Part shown: in pieces, positions 16,544 to 24,587 of the stretch | How the letters are laid out: each line of letters begins with the position of its first letter | How positions within the stretch are numbered: the stretch's first letter is position 1 | Notes under the pieces: generated by a model | What the model was told of the DNA's origin: nothing | The model's database searches: none | Seen by the model: only the letters and a program-made list of their open reading frames with translations | Position numbers and translations under genes: made by a program | DNA from: Oscillospiraceae bacterium | GTDB lineage: Bacteria; Bacillota; Clostridia; Oscillospirales; Oscillospiraceae | Reading direction: 5' to 3' | DNA length: 35,084 nucleotides | NCBI GenBank assembly: GCA_020860205.1 | Contig: JAJBUU010000041.1 | Coordinates: forward strand, 1-35,084

Positions 16544-16572
16544 TTGACAAACGCTGTTGAATTTGCTATGCT
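16544..16572 (+). promoter_or_regulatory. Strong promoter of hup
   Basis: TTGACA (16544-16549), 17 bp, TATGCT (16567-16572), with TGC directly before the -10 (extended -10). This suits the very high expression expected for HU. Confidence 0.8.
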
Positions 16573-16588
16573 TGACAGGCTTTTGAAC

Positions 16589-16616
16589 GGGGCGGGGGAC
16601 ACCGCCCTGTGTTTTT
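16589..16616 (+). promoter_or_regulatory. Terminator-like hairpin in the hup leader
   Basis: GGGCGG (16590-16595) pairs with CCGCCC (16602-16607), followed by TGTGTTTTT. It lies between the promoter and the hup ribosome site, so it could attenuate or stabilise the message. The stem is only 6 bp and function is uncertain. Confidence 0.35.
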
Positions 16617-16644
16617 CAGTTATGATCAGGAGGAGAAAGTTTTC

Positions 16645-16920
16645 ATGAATAAAGCTGAAATGGTTGCCGCCGTCGCGGAAAAGACCGGTTTATCCAAAAA
16701 AGACAGCGAAAGGGCGATCAACGCCACATTTGAAACCATCACTGACGCGCTTGAGGCAGGGGATCGGGTACAGCTGGTCGGCTTCGGCGCGTTTGATATC
16801 AAGCAGCGCGCCGCCCGTGTTGGCCGCAATCCTCGCACCAATGAGGAGGTTCAGATCGCAGCCTCACGTATCCCCGTTTTCAAGCCTGGCAAGGCGCTGA
16901 AGGAGACTGTGGATAAATGA
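16645..16920 (+). CDS. hup: HU family DNA-binding protein
   Basis: The 91-residue nucleoid-associated histone-like protein binds and bends DNA as a homodimer. It has the N-terminal helices MNKAEMVAAVAEKTGLSKKD, the GFGAF turn and the arm motif GRNPRTNEEVQIAAS ending in PVFKPGKALKETV, all as in canonical HU. The ATG at 16645 follows AGGAGGAGAAAG. It is monocistronic or co-transcribed with rqcP 72 bp downstream; hup followed by an S4-domain gene is a common Firmicutes pairing. Confidence 0.96.
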   Translation: MNKAEMVAAVAEKTGLSKKDSERAINATFETITDALEAGDRVQLVGFGAFDIKQRAARVGRNPRTNEEVQIAASRIPVFKPGKALKETVDK

Positions 16921-16992
16921 GCAGACGATGTGAGGCGGTTGCCGGAGCTTCGGTGGCCGCCTGCTTTGATTTGCGGCGGAGCAGGAGAGATC

Positions 16993-17238
16993 ATGCGCAT
17001 TGATAAATATTTGAAGGTATCCCGTCTGATTAAGCGGCGCACGGTGGCAAACGAGGCCTGCGACGGGGCGCGGATCTCCGTCAATGGCCGTCCGGTCAAG
17101 GCGAGCTACCAGGTCAAGCTGGGCGACGTGATCGAAATCGCCTTTGGGCAGCGGACGCTGCGGGTGGAGGTCACGGATGTGAACGAAACGGCGACGAAGT
17201 CCAACGCCGCCGCCATGTACCGCGAAATAGAAGGATAG
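16993..17238 (+). CDS. rqcP: S4-domain RNA-binding protein RqcP (YabO/HslR family)
   Basis: The 81-residue protein is essentially one S4 RNA-binding domain (MRIDKYLKVSRLIKRRTVAN, then GRISVNG-like GARISVNGRPVKASY and GDVIEI). In B. subtilis RqcP binds stalled 50S subunits with RqcH during alanine-tail addition. The ATG at 16993 follows GCAGGAGAGATC. It lies downstream of hup as in other Firmicutes and ends before a clear terminator. Confidence 0.9.
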   Translation: MRIDKYLKVSRLIKRRTVANEACDGARISVNGRPVKASYQVKLGDVIEIAFGQRTLRVEVTDVNETATKSNAAAMYREIEG

Positions 17239-17340
17239 GGAAGTGCTGACACCGAGTGGCAGACATCGCCCGAACGCCGGGAGGGGGCGGTGCAGGGCTT
17301 CCATCGCTGTTCCGGATTGCCGGAGCAGGCAAAAGAATTT

Positions 17341-17377
17341 GGGTCTGGCTGCAAATGCGCAGCCAGACCCAGGTTTT
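17341..17377 (+). terminator. Intrinsic terminator of the hup-rqcP transcript
   Basis: A perfect 12-bp stem (17341-17352 with 17359-17370; GGGTCTGGCTGC and its complement) with a 6-nt loop is followed by AGGTTTTTAT. It lies between convergent rqcP and the P-loop gene. Confidence 0.85.
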
Positions 17378-17446
17378 TATGGAATCTTTCTTATGGAGGC
17401 GGATGGAATGGAACCGGTATCGCCGGTTTCATCAGCCGACCCCGTA

Positions 17447-17857
17447 TCAGAAATATTTCTTTATGCGCTCGCTGGCGTTGGTCGCGTCTGCGGTGCAGGA
17501 GATGACAAAATCGACGTTGTTGTTTTTGCTGAAATTATCCAGCCAGTCCAGGAAATCCGCCACACTGTCATCAGAGGTATCGTCCAGCATCTTGAGGAAA
17601 TTATCAATAAACACATGGGTGATGTCATAGTTTCCAGCGTGCAGACCGGAAACGAAGCCGCGCAACAGCGCCGCAGAATTGATTCCGTATTCGCTCGCGT
17701 GGATCAGACGCACCGTATAGGGGATGTCATAAGTCAGATTTTTGTCCCGCTCGATGCAGACAACGTCGCCATGCGCTTCCTCAGAAGCCTGACGGATCAT
17801 CTCCACCAGCGCCTTTGTTTTGCCGGAGCCTTTGAGGCCCATGATTACTTTGATCAT
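17447..17857 (-). CDS. Small P-loop nucleotide-binding protein of unknown role
   Basis: The 136-residue protein starts with a beta strand and Walker A (IMGLKGSGKTKALVEMI, residues ~5-21). It has a probable Walker B acidic strand (HVFIDNFLKML) and an ISCTAD segment near the end resembling a sensor strand. It appears to be a minimal P-loop ATPase or GTPase core without additional domains. The start ATG 17857 is preceded by AAAGGAGTTGATCTC. It is a single-gene unit between the hup-rqcP terminator and the pgi terminator. I do not recognise a characterised homologue, so no function is assigned. Confidence 0.75.
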   Translation of the reverse strand: MIKVIMGLKGSGKTKALVEMIRQASEEAHGDVVCIERDKNLTYDIPYTVRLIHASEYGINSAALLRGFVSGLHAGNYDITHVFIDNFLKMLDDTSDDSVADFLDWLDNFSKNNNVDFVISCTADATNASERIKKYF

Positions 17858-18023
17858 GAAGAGATCAACTCCTTTAGAAAATTTTTGTTCCAGGGCGACA
17901 GCGCATGATTCAGGGAACGCTGCAGCTCCAAACCACGCGGAGCCGCCCAAGAGAAATAGGGAACTCTATCCCAATAATAGCATTAAAAATGAAATCGTGC
18001 AACGAAAAAATCCAAAAACGCAG

Positions 18024-18055
18024 AAAAGACCTGACAAAAATTTGTCAGGTCTTTT
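18024..18055 (-). terminator. Intrinsic terminator of pgi
   Basis: A perfect 15-bp stem (18024-18038 with 18041-18055; GACCTGACAAA core) with T-rich flanks on both strands lies 25 bp beyond the pgi stop. It can work in both directions. Confidence 0.85.
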
Positions 18056-18080
18056 GGCTAAAATGCGCAGAAACGAGCAT

Positions 18081-19361
18081 TTACAGCGCCTGAAGCTGAC
18101 GGAACATATTCTTTTTATACTCCTCCACGCCGGGCTGGTCGAAGGGATTTACTCCGCTCATATAGGCGGAAATGGCGCAGGACATTTCAAAGAAGCAGAC
18201 CAGCGCAGCAAAACCGGCCTCGTCCCGCTGCGGAACGCTGAGCACGATATTGGGAACACCGCCGGAAATATGCGCCGTTTTCACCGCGTCCGCCGCAATC
18301 TGCTGAATCTCAAACAGCTCCCGGCCAGCCAGGTAGTTCAGACCGTCCGGGTCGCCCATGACAAACGGAACCTTGCAGCTCCCGGCCGGGCGTTCAAAGC
18401 GGACGACCGTTTCCATCAATGTGCGTGGCCCGTCCTGAATGTACTGTCCCATCGAATGCAGGTCCGCATTGTATTCCAGAGAAGCCGGATAAATGCCGAT
18501 GCCGTTTTTTCCCTCGCTCTCGCCAAAGAGCTGCTTCCACCATTCCGCCATATAGCGGAAGGACGGCTCATAGCAGGCGAGCAATTCAATGGACTTGCCG
18601 CGACGGTAAAGATGCTGCCGCGCGGCGGCATACTGCCATGCGGGGTTTTCCGGAGAGCGCAGATCCAGATCCATCAGCTCCCGCGCGGCGGCGCTGAGCA
18701 CGGCTTCCACATCGATACCGGCAACGGCCATCGGCAGCAGCCCGACGGCGGATAGCACGCTGAAGCGCCCACCCACATCGTCTGGCACGGTAAACCGCTC
18801 GTAGCCCTCGCTGACAGCGATGTCATGCAGAATGCCCTTGTTTGCGTCTGTGGTGACGTAGATACGCTTTTTCGCGCCGTTGCGGCCATATTTCTGCTGC
18901 AAAAGCGCCTTTGCCACGCGGAAACCGAGCGCCGGTTCCAGCGTGCCGCCGGATTTGGAAATGACGTTGACGCAGAAATCCCGGTCGCCAAGCACAGCAA
19001 TCAGCTCGTTGACCGCATCCGGCGACAGGGTGTTGCCGAGAAAGTAGACCGCTGTTGCGCCGGGCAGCTCGTTGTGGCTTGGCGTGCGCAGCAGCTCGAT
19101 GGCGGCGCGTGCGCCGAGATAGCTCCCGCCGATGCCGACCACCAGCAGCACCTCGCCCTGCCGCTGAATATTCTGCGCGGCGGCAAGAATGCGATTCAGC
19201 TCGCCGTTTTCCATGCGCGCGGGCAAATCCAGCCAGCCGGTGAACGCCCCGCCGGCTCCGGTGCGGCTGGCAAGAACCCTGTGCGCCTCCGCTGCGGCCG
19301 CGCAATCCAGTCCTGCCCCGTCAAAAAACTCCGCTGCGCCTGTCAGATCAATCTTGAGCAT
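18081..19361 (-). CDS. pgi: Glucose-6-phosphate isomerase
   Basis: The 426-residue cytoplasmic enzyme interconverts glucose-6-phosphate and fructose-6-phosphate. It is of the short Firmicutes type. Signatures include VVGIGGSYLGARAAIELL, NVISKSGGTLEPALGFRV (phosphate-binding SIS region), GGRFSVLSAVGLLPMAVAG and the C-terminal signature GVNPFDQPGVEEYKKNMF with its catalytic-site lysine. The start ATG 19361 follows TTTGAGGAGAACG; the 12 upstream codons are not conserved. It is monocistronic, with its own promoter and terminator. Confidence 0.96.
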   Translation of the reverse strand: MLKIDLTGAAEFFDGAGLDCAAAAEAHRVLASRTGAGGAFTGWLDLPARMENGELNRILAAAQNIQRQGEVLLVVGIGGSYLGARAAIELLRTPSHNELPGATAVYFLGNTLSPDAVNELIAVLGDRDFCVNVISKSGGTLEPALGFRVAKALLQQKYGRNGAKKRIYVTTDANKGILHDIAVSEGYERFTVPDDVGGRFSVLSAVGLLPMAVAGIDVEAVLSAAARELMDLDLRSPENPAWQYAAARQHLYRRGKSIELLACYEPSFRYMAEWWKQLFGESEGKNGIGIYPASLEYNADLHSMGQYIQDGPRTLMETVVRFERPAGSCKVPFVMGDPDGLNYLAGRELFEIQQIAADAVKTAHISGGVPNIVLSVPQRDEAGFAALVCFFEMSCAISAYMSGVNPFDQPGVEEYKKNMFRQLQAL

Positions 19362-19414
19362 AATCGTTCTCCTCAAAGTCAAAAAATCACCGTACACCCT
19401 TCGGTACTGCCTGT

Positions 19415-19443
19415 ATTTTACCCCAATTTGCCGTTTTTTTCAA
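19415..19443 (-). promoter_or_regulatory. pgi promoter
   Basis: Minus-strand TTGAAA (19443-19438), 17 bp, TAAAAT (19420-19415). Confidence 0.75.
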
Positions 19444-19497
19444 GCATTTTTTGGAGACGATTCCCCACATAGTTCCCACGCCTGACCGGACAGGCAA

Positions 19498-19533
19498 AAA
19501 GACACGGGACCGCAGGCGCGGTTCCGTGTCTTT
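19498..19533 (-). terminator. Intrinsic terminator of the foldase gene
   Basis: GACACGGGACCGC (19501-19513) pairs with GCGGTTCCGTGTC (19518-19530) with one wobble, flanked by AAAAA and TTT. On the minus strand TTTTTG follows, ~50 bp past the stop of the PrsA-like gene. Confidence 0.8.
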
Positions 19534-19580
19534 GTCCTTTTTGAAGTTGGGGGCGATGGACTTTTTTTGTCCGCGGCGGC

Positions 19581-21101
19581 TTAGCTCATTTCCACATAAC
19601 GGGCGCCGGAGCCTTTGGAAACATCATAAGAAGCAAGCAGACCGTCCAGATAGGCGTTGTAATCCGCAGAACGCAGCGCGCTCTCCGCCAGGGAATCGCG
19701 GTAAACTGCGCCCTCGCCGACATAATAAACCAGATGATACCCCTGATAATAGCCGTTTTCACCAAATACGATCGCAGTATCGCCCGCTTCCGCGCCCTCT
19801 TCAAAGAGGAAGCTGTCGATGGCGGTCACCATCTGGTGGCGGGTGACGTTTTCATACAGGCCGCCGTTGGTGTTGGAGCCGGTGTCATCGGAATTTTCCT
19901 CCGCCAGCGTTGCAAAATAGTCCTCCGTCGGGTCGGTCAGCCATTCGTCATAGATGGCCTGCAGTGTGGAGAGCGCTTCCTCCTGCGCCTCCTCCGTGTA
20001 TTCATAATCCTCGTTGGCCTCGACCTCAATCAGGATGTGGCGCATATCCACCACGTTATAGTCGTTGTCGTCGCGTCCGACAAAGTAGAGAGCGTAAGTC
20101 CCGCCGTCGGTGTCCACTACGGTGGTGTCCCCCTCGGTGCGCGATGCATCCAGAAGCCACGCGCTATAGCTCTCGTAATAATCGGTCAGGTCGCTGCCGC
20201 TGGTGTAGAGCAGGCTCGGCGCGGCGCTCGCGTCAAATTCCTGCGCGGCGGCAATGAAGCCGTCCAAGTCGGAAACGTCCGCGACGATCTCCTCCGCAGC
20301 CTCGTGTGCGGTGCTGACCTTAGCGTCGTCATCCTCCAGCGTGCTGAAGCTCTCGTTATCCACGCTCACCAGGTAATAGTAGTAGGAAATATAGTCCAGT
20401 TCGTCCGCGTGTTCCGCATAATAAGCGTCCTTCTCGTCCGCCGTATAGCTGAAGCCGTCATTGATCAGGCTGGCATAGCTCTGGGCGATCACGATGCGGG
20501 TCAGCACGGATTCCAGCAGGTCGCTGTCCACGCCCTTGCCATAAATCTGCGCGATATACTGGTCGGCATTCATGCCGTAGATGCTGGCATACAGCTCGAT
20601 GGAGGAGAGCTGATCCGCGACCGTCGCCTCATCGTCCTCCGTCAGCGTGTAGCCGTTTGCGATGGCAGCGTCATACAATGCGGTAATCTGCTGCATATTC
20701 GAGAGCGTTTCTTCAAGGAGGTAATCCGCCCAGGTCTGCGTTTCGGAATACTGCTGCTCGTCCAGCGCCGTGCTGGTGTCGATAATATAGCTGACGAGGT
20801 CGCCGTAAGTTTCCTCATAGCTGCTGTAAATATTATTATAGGTGCTGCGATAAAATACATCGACTTCCGCCGCACTGTACGAGGTATCTCCCACTGTGAC
20901 CGCGGTCAGCTTTGTGTAAAACAGGTTGGAGTTGATGATAAATGCCGCGATGGCAATGACGGCGACGACGGCGACGACGAGAATGGTGTTGCGCCAAAAG
21001 CGTCGGGAGGCCAGCGCCTGCTCGTCCGCAGCCGCCTGTTTTTTGCTTACGCCCGCGCCGCGTTCCTCAGAACGGTTTTTCTTCTCTTGTGATGCACTCA
21101 T
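19581..21101 (-). CDS. Membrane-anchored PrsA/SurA-like peptidyl-prolyl isomerase
   Basis: The 506-residue type II membrane protein has a basic, charged cytoplasmic tail (1-38), one transmembrane helix (~39-56, TILVVAVVAVIAIAAFII), a long SurA-N-like helical chaperone region and a parvulin (PpiC) domain beginning at DMRHILIEVEA near residue 354. This continues through SDDTGSNTNGGLYENV to GYHLVYYVG. It is extremely acidic and Tyr/Asp-rich. No lipobox is present, so it is anchored by its uncleaved helix. It presumably assists folding of exported proteins outside the membrane. The start ATG 21101 has AGGATGAGAC upstream. It is monocistronic. Confidence 0.85.
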   Translation of the reverse strand: MSASQEKKNRSEERGAGVSKKQAAADEQALASRRFWRNTILVVAVVAVIAIAAFIINSNLFYTKLTAVTVGDTSYSAAEVDVFYRSTYNNIYSSYEETYGDLVSYIIDTSTALDEQQYSETQTWADYLLEETLSNMQQITALYDAAIANGYTLTEDDEATVADQLSSIELYASIYGMNADQYIAQIYGKGVDSDLLESVLTRIVIAQSYASLINDGFSYTADEKDAYYAEHADELDYISYYYYLVSVDNESFSTLEDDDAKVSTAHEAAEEIVADVSDLDGFIAAAQEFDASAAPSLLYTSGSDLTDYYESYSAWLLDASRTEGDTTVVDTDGGTYALYFVGRDDNDYNVVDMRHILIEVEANEDYEYTEEAQEEALSTLQAIYDEWLTDPTEDYFATLAEENSDDTGSNTNGGLYENVTRHQMVTAIDSFLFEEGAEAGDTAIVFGENGYYQGYHLVYYVGEGAVYRDSLAESALRSADYNAYLDGLLASYDVSKGSGARYVEMS

Positions 21102-21141
21102 ATTTGCGTCTCATCCTTTACTACTTTTCTCGCTGGTATTG

Positions 21142-21159
21142 TGCCGCCTCTGCGGCGGC
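21142..21159. repeat. Hairpin in the leader of the foldase gene
   Basis: GCCGCC (21143-21148) and GGCGGC (21154-21159) with loop TCTGC lie ~45 bp before the foldase start, between its promoter and its ribosome site. A possible leader structure; role unknown. Confidence 0.35.
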
Positions 21160-21178
21160 GAACGGCACAGCGGATGTT

Positions 21179-21207
21179 ATTTTAACAGATTGTCCCTCAT
21201 ATTTCAA
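21179..21207 (-). promoter_or_regulatory. Promoter of the PrsA/SurA-like gene
   Basis: Minus-strand TTGAAA (21207-21202), 17 bp, TAAAAT (21184-21179), identical boxes and spacing to the pgi promoter. Confidence 0.72.
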
Positions 21208-21410
21208 GCAAAAAGGAAAAGATTCAAAAAAAGTTTTTTATCTCCGCCGCAGACGGGTTCTCCCGGACAGCCAGATCGCGCCGCCGCCCGGACAGACGGA
21301 CAAAAAAAGAATCTTCGCCGGTTCCCGCTGTTTGCGCTTTTTCGCAGGAAAATCGTTGTATGGTAGATGCAAATGATTTTTTACTTTTGGGCAAGGGGGC
21401 TTGGAATGTT

Positions 21411-22232
21411 ATGTCGATCACGGCGGAGCGGCGGGCGCTGCACGGAATCAGCTACCTGCCGGTGGAGGATATTATACCGGGACCGATGCAGCCGCGCGCA
21501 CGTTTTTCGCGCGAGGGGCTGGAGGAGCTGCGCGCGTCCATCGCGGAAAACGGGGTGCTGCAGCCGCTGGCCGTGCGCGCAAAGGGCGAGCGCTATGAGC
21601 TGATCGCAGGGGAACGTCGTCTGCGCGCGGCAAAGCTGGCGGGACTGCGGGAAGTGCCGTGCATCATCCTTGACGTGGACATGGAAAAGAGCGGCGTGAT
21701 CGCGCTGATCGAAAATATCCAGCGACGGGAGCTGGATTTTATCGAGGAGGCGGAGGGCATCCACCAGCTTATCCGGCTCTTTGGGCTTAGTCAGGAGCAG
21801 GCGGCGCGGCGTTTGGGCAAAAGCCAGAGCGCCATTGCGAATAAGCTCCGCATTTTGCGTCTGCCTGCGGATGTTCTGGAACGGCTGCGCGCAGAGGGGT
21901 TGAGCGAACGCCATGCCCGCACGCTGCTGCGGCTGGATGGGGCGGAGGAACAGCGCAAGGCGCTGGATTTTATCATAGACCAGCGCATGAATGTGGCGGC
22001 GGCAGAGGCCTATGTGGAAAAGCTCTGCGCTCCGGCGGAAGGGGAGGCGGAGGAGACGCAGCAGCGGCGCAAAAGCATCTTTCTGATGAAGGATGTCCGG
22101 CTGTTCCTCAATACGCTGGAGCGCAGTCTGCGTCTGATGCGCTCCGGCGGCATAGACGCTTCGCTGGAGCAGCGCGAAACCGAACACGAGGTGCTGCTGA
22201 TGGTCCACATTCCCAAACCACCGGGAAAATAA
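21411..22232 (+). CDS. ParB/Noc-family DNA-binding protein
   Basis: The 273-residue ParB-like CTPase fold protein has the N-terminal ParB domain (VEDIIPGPMQPR, then ENGVLQPLAVR and the CTP-binding arginine patch GERRLRAAKLAG), followed by LIENIQRRELDFIEEAEG. A helix-turn-helix follows (LSQEQAARRLGKSQSAIANK), with a C-terminal dimerisation region. It lacks an adjacent parA, so nucleoid-occlusion Noc or another Spo0J paralogue is likelier than the chromosomal ParB. The start ATG 21411 is chosen with AAGGGGGCTTGGA upstream; an ATG at 21360 in the same frame has no ribosome site. No parS-like palindrome was noticed in the window. Confidence 0.85.
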   Translation: MSITAERRALHGISYLPVEDIIPGPMQPRARFSREGLEELRASIAENGVLQPLAVRAKGERYELIAGERRLRAAKLAGLREVPCIILDVDMEKSGVIALIENIQRRELDFIEEAEGIHQLIRLFGLSQEQAARRLGKSQSAIANKLRILRLPADVLERLRAEGLSERHARTLLRLDGAEEQRKALDFIIDQRMNVAAAEAYVEKLCAPAEGEAEETQQRRKSIFLMKDVRLFLNTLERSLRLMRSGGIDASLEQRETEHEVLLMVHIPKPPGK

Positions 22233-22337
22233 ACGGGCGGCAGGGAATAGAAATAAATGGTGCAATCCGGGTGCGGCTGTGGTAGAATAATGCTCATGAG
22301 CCAACAAAAACAGCCCCTCTGCGCTCCGGCGGAAGGG
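22023..22337 (+). repeat. 21-bp exact direct repeat, one copy in the parB gene and one downstream
   Basis: The same 21 bases, beginning CTCTGCGCTCCGGCGGAAGG, occur at 22023-22043 within the parB/noc-like gene and at 22317-22337 in the gap before tcdA, 294 bp apart. A shorter 13-base match (TGCGCTCCGGCGG) occurs around 22138. The origin is unknown; local duplication is the simplest idea. Confidence 0.6.
22280..22288 (+). promoter_or_regulatory. Possible extended -10 promoter of tcdA
   Basis: TGGTAGAAT (TAGAAT at 22283-22288, preceded by TGG) lies ~105 bp upstream of the tcdA start. No good -35 is seen. Confidence 0.3.
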
Positions 22338-22393
22338 ACTGCGGCGCGTCGCAGCAGCGACCGCGCTGAGACTGAGACAGGATAGAGATATAT

Positions 22394-23119
22394 ATGACAA
22401 CTCAATTTTCACGGACAGAGCTTCTGCTAGGTGAGGAGGGAATGGCGCGCCTGTTTTGCGCGCGCGTCGCCGTTTTCGGCATCGGCGGCGTCGGCGGATA
22501 CGTGGTGGAGGCGCTGGCGCGCAGCGGCGTTGGAAGCCTGGACCTGATCGACGACGACAGGGTTTGCCTGACGAACCTCAACCGCCAGATCCTGGCGACG
22601 CATGCCACAGTGGGACAGTATAAGGTGGACGTGGCGCAGGCGCGGATTCTGGAAATCAATCCGAAAGCCAAAGTCACCGGGCATAAAATCTTTTTCTCTC
22701 CGCAGACGGAACGCCTGTTCGACTTTTCCCAATATGATTACGTCGTGGATGCGGTCGATACCGTGACCGCAAAGCTCGCGCTGGTTGAGCTGACCAACCG
22801 CGCCGGAGTTCCCATCATCAGCTGTATGGGTGCGGGGAACAAGCTGGACGCCAGCGCCTTTGAGGTGGCGGATATTTCCAAAACCTCCGTCTGCCCGCTT
22901 GCACGGGTCATGCGACGGGAGCTGAAGCGGCGCGGGATTTTCCATCTGAAGGTCGTCTATTCTAAGGAGCCGCCGGTCACACCGCTGACCGCTCCGCCGG
23001 AGGATTCGCAGCGCCGCCAGATTCCGGGCAGCAACGCCTTTGTCCCTGCGGCAGCGGGTCTGATTTTGGCCGGAGAGGTCGTCCGCGACATTGCGCAGGG
23101 GCAAACCGGGAAGCGCTGA
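22394..23119 (+). CDS. tcdA: tRNA threonylcarbamoyladenosine dehydratase TcdA (ThiF/MoeB superfamily)
   Basis: The 241-residue E1-like enzyme adenylates the carboxylate of t6A37 in tRNA to form the cyclic ct6A. It has FGIGGVGGYVVEALARSGVG (nucleotide-binding loop), LIDDDRVCLTNLNRQ (catalytic Arg/Asp region), YDYVVDAVDTV and SCMGAGNKLD, then the C-terminal PGSNAFVPAAAGL. The length is that of the Firmicutes TcdA/YgdL group, without a MoaD-type partner nearby. The start ATG 22394 has AGGATAGAG upstream. It ends before a bidirectional terminator. Confidence 0.9.
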   Translation: MTTQFSRTELLLGEEGMARLFCARVAVFGIGGVGGYVVEALARSGVGSLDLIDDDRVCLTNLNRQILATHATVGQYKVDVAQARILEINPKAKVTGHKIFFSPQTERLFDFSQYDYVVDAVDTVTAKLALVELTNRAGVPIISCMGAGNKLDASAFEVADISKTSVCPLARVMRRELKRRGIFHLKVVYSKEPPVTPLTAPPEDSQRRQIPGSNAFVPAAAGLILAGEVVRDIAQGQTGKR

Positions 23120-23137
23120 ATCCACCGGGTGAAACAA

Positions 23138-23178
23138 AAAGGAACGGAACGCTCCCATACAGGAGGTTCCGTTCCTTT
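23138..23178. terminator. Bidirectional terminator between tcdA and the AEC gene
   Basis: AAAGGAACGGAAC (23138-23150) pairs with GTTCCGTTCCTTT (23166-23178), extended by an inner CTCC/GGAG pairing. T-runs exist on both outgoing strands (TTTTTG on the minus strand). Confidence 0.85.
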
Positions 23179-23190
23179 GATTGTGTTGTG

Positions 23191-24135
23191 TTAAACCAGT
23201 CCAAAGCATTTCAGCAGATAGAGCCAGCCGGTAAAGGTGAACGCGCTGAAAATGGTGGTGAGCATCACCGTGCTGGAGGTGAGAACGCCCTCATGTCCCA
23301 TGCTGCGCGCCATACTGAAGCAGCTGACCGTAGTGGGGGAGCCGAGCATGACCAGCATGGCCACCAGCAGTTCCCCACGACAGCCGAGCAGAATCGCCAG
23401 CGGCAGGAACAGCGCGACAAAAACCACGAGCTTAAACGTGCTGCAAACCAGCGTGGGCTTCAAACAGCCCACCGCTTTTTTCAGGTCGATGGAAGCGCCG
23501 AGCGCAATCAGGCCAAGCGGGGTAGCTGTCGCGGAAAATTCCTCGACAGCCCGCCGGAAAATGACCGGCTGCGGAATTTCAAGCAGCGCCCAGAGCAGCC
23601 CCACAACGATGCCAAGTATGATGGGGTTCGTCACGATGCCTTTCAGCGCTTTCAGGATGGTTTTTCGGTCCAAACGTCCGCCCTCCGGCCCCATCAGCGT
23701 GAGCATCGTCACCGCCGCCACGTTGTAGAGCGGGACCGCGCCAATCAGGATCAGCGCCAGCGGCCCTGTTGTGCCATAAATATTTTCCAGCAGCGCCGCG
23801 CCCATCAGCGCCTGACTACTGCGGTAACCCGCCTGCGTAAACTCCGCGCGCAGGGACCTGTCCCGCAGCGTGAAGGAGAGCCCCAGCATGATCAGGATGG
23901 ACGCCAGACTGACAACAAAGCAGAACAGCACCATACTCCCGTCCCAAACCGTGTAAAAGTCCGATTCCGCCAGATTCTTGAAAAGCTGCACCGGCAGCGC
24001 CGCCTTGAAAACGAAGTTATTCAGCTTGTTTGCAAAGTTATCGTCCAGCAGGGGAGTCCGGTGCAGAAAATAACCCAGCACCATCATCAGGAACACGGGG
24101 ACCGTAGCGTTCAGACTGAAAGAAAGATTTTCCGT
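23191..24135 (-). CDS. AEC-family (auxin efflux carrier/malate permease-like) transporter, start codon irregular
   Basis: The integral membrane protein has ~10 hydrophobic helices in the AEC arrangement (VFLMMVLGYFL at the first helix, LNNFVFKAALPVQLFKNLA, later TNPIILGIVVGLLWALL and LGASIDLKKAV). It is likely a carboxylate or amino-acid permease. Family-like sequence (ENLSFSLNATVPVF) extends upstream of the first standard start (GTG 24096). The frame reaches ACG at 24133-24135, placed 8 bases after AGGAAG where an ATG would be expected, and a stop lies further up. Either ACG is used, or the start has been lost, or one base is wrong near 24140. It is the last gene of the glyA-thioesterase-AEC operon. 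Confidence 0.85.
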   Translation of the reverse strand, partial: TENLSFSLNATVPVFLMMVLGYFLHRTPLLDDNFANKLNNFVFKAALPVQLFKNLAESDFYTVWDGSMVLFCFVVSLASILIMLGLSFTLRDRSLRAEFTQAGYRSSQALMGAALLENIYGTTGPLALILIGAVPLYNVAAVTMLTLMGPEGGRLDRKTILKALKGIVTNPIILGIVVGLLWALLEIPQPVIFRRAVEEFSATATPLGLIALGASIDLKKAVGCLKPTLVCSTFKLVVFVALFLPLAILLGCRGELLVAMLVMLGSPTTVSCFSMARSMGHEGVLTSSTVMLTTIFSAFTFTGWLYLLKCFGLV

Positions 24136-24162
24136 ATCAATTACTTCCTAACATAAAAAGAA

Positions 24163-24567
24163 TCACCGGCCTGCCTTGCTCTCGCAGCGGCTCATGAAGC
24201 GCTCCACGCTGATGATGCAGCGCTGGTGCACGCCCTTTCCGATCAGACCGGCCTCATCAAACGCGCGCACCTCATATGTGAGAAATTTTCCGTCCACCGC
24301 TGTCAGCAGTGCCTCCGCCCAGACCTTCATGCCGCGCGGCGTTGCGGACTCGTGGCTGATCTCCAGCCGTGTACCAACGGTGCCTTTCCCTTCCTCGATG
24401 CATTCCGCTACGGCTGCGCAGGCCGCTTCCTCCATCAGACCGCACATGGCGGGCGTGGAATACACCGGCAGCAATCCGGAGCCGACCGCAGCGGCGGTGT
24501 TCGCATCCGTCACCACGCTCTCCGCCCGGCCGCGCAGACCGGGCGCAAGCTGAATCGTATCACGCAT
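24163..24567 (-). CDS. FlK-like acyl-CoA thioesterase (hotdog fold)
   Basis: The 134-residue hotdog-fold protein resembles the fluoroacetyl-CoA thioesterase FlK group. The catalytic triad of FlK (Thr, Glu, His) is conserved in spacing: T38 in YSTPAM, E46 in LMEEAA and H72 in ISHESATP, with the same 8- and 26-residue intervals. Other family features are GLRGRAESVVT at the N-terminus and GLIGKGVHQRCI near the C-terminus. It probably hydrolyses a small acyl-CoA; the substrate is unknown. The start ATG 24567 follows AAAGGAGCTGTAATTT. It lies 20 bp after glyA and before an AEC permease, in one operon. Confidence 0.87.
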   Translation of the reverse strand: MRDTIQLAPGLRGRAESVVTDANTAAAVGSGLLPVYSTPAMCGLMEEAACAAVAECIEEGKGTVGTRLEISHESATPRGMKVWAEALLTAVDGKFLTYEVRAFDEAGLIGKGVHQRCIISVERFMSRCESKAGR

Positions 24568-24587
24568 AAATTACAGCTCCTTTCCGT

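Noticed and set aside
21360-22393. parS centromere-like site near the ParB-like gene
   Set aside because: No palindrome of the TGTTCCACGTGGAACA type was seen; a weak GTGAAACA at ~23130 lacks the other half.
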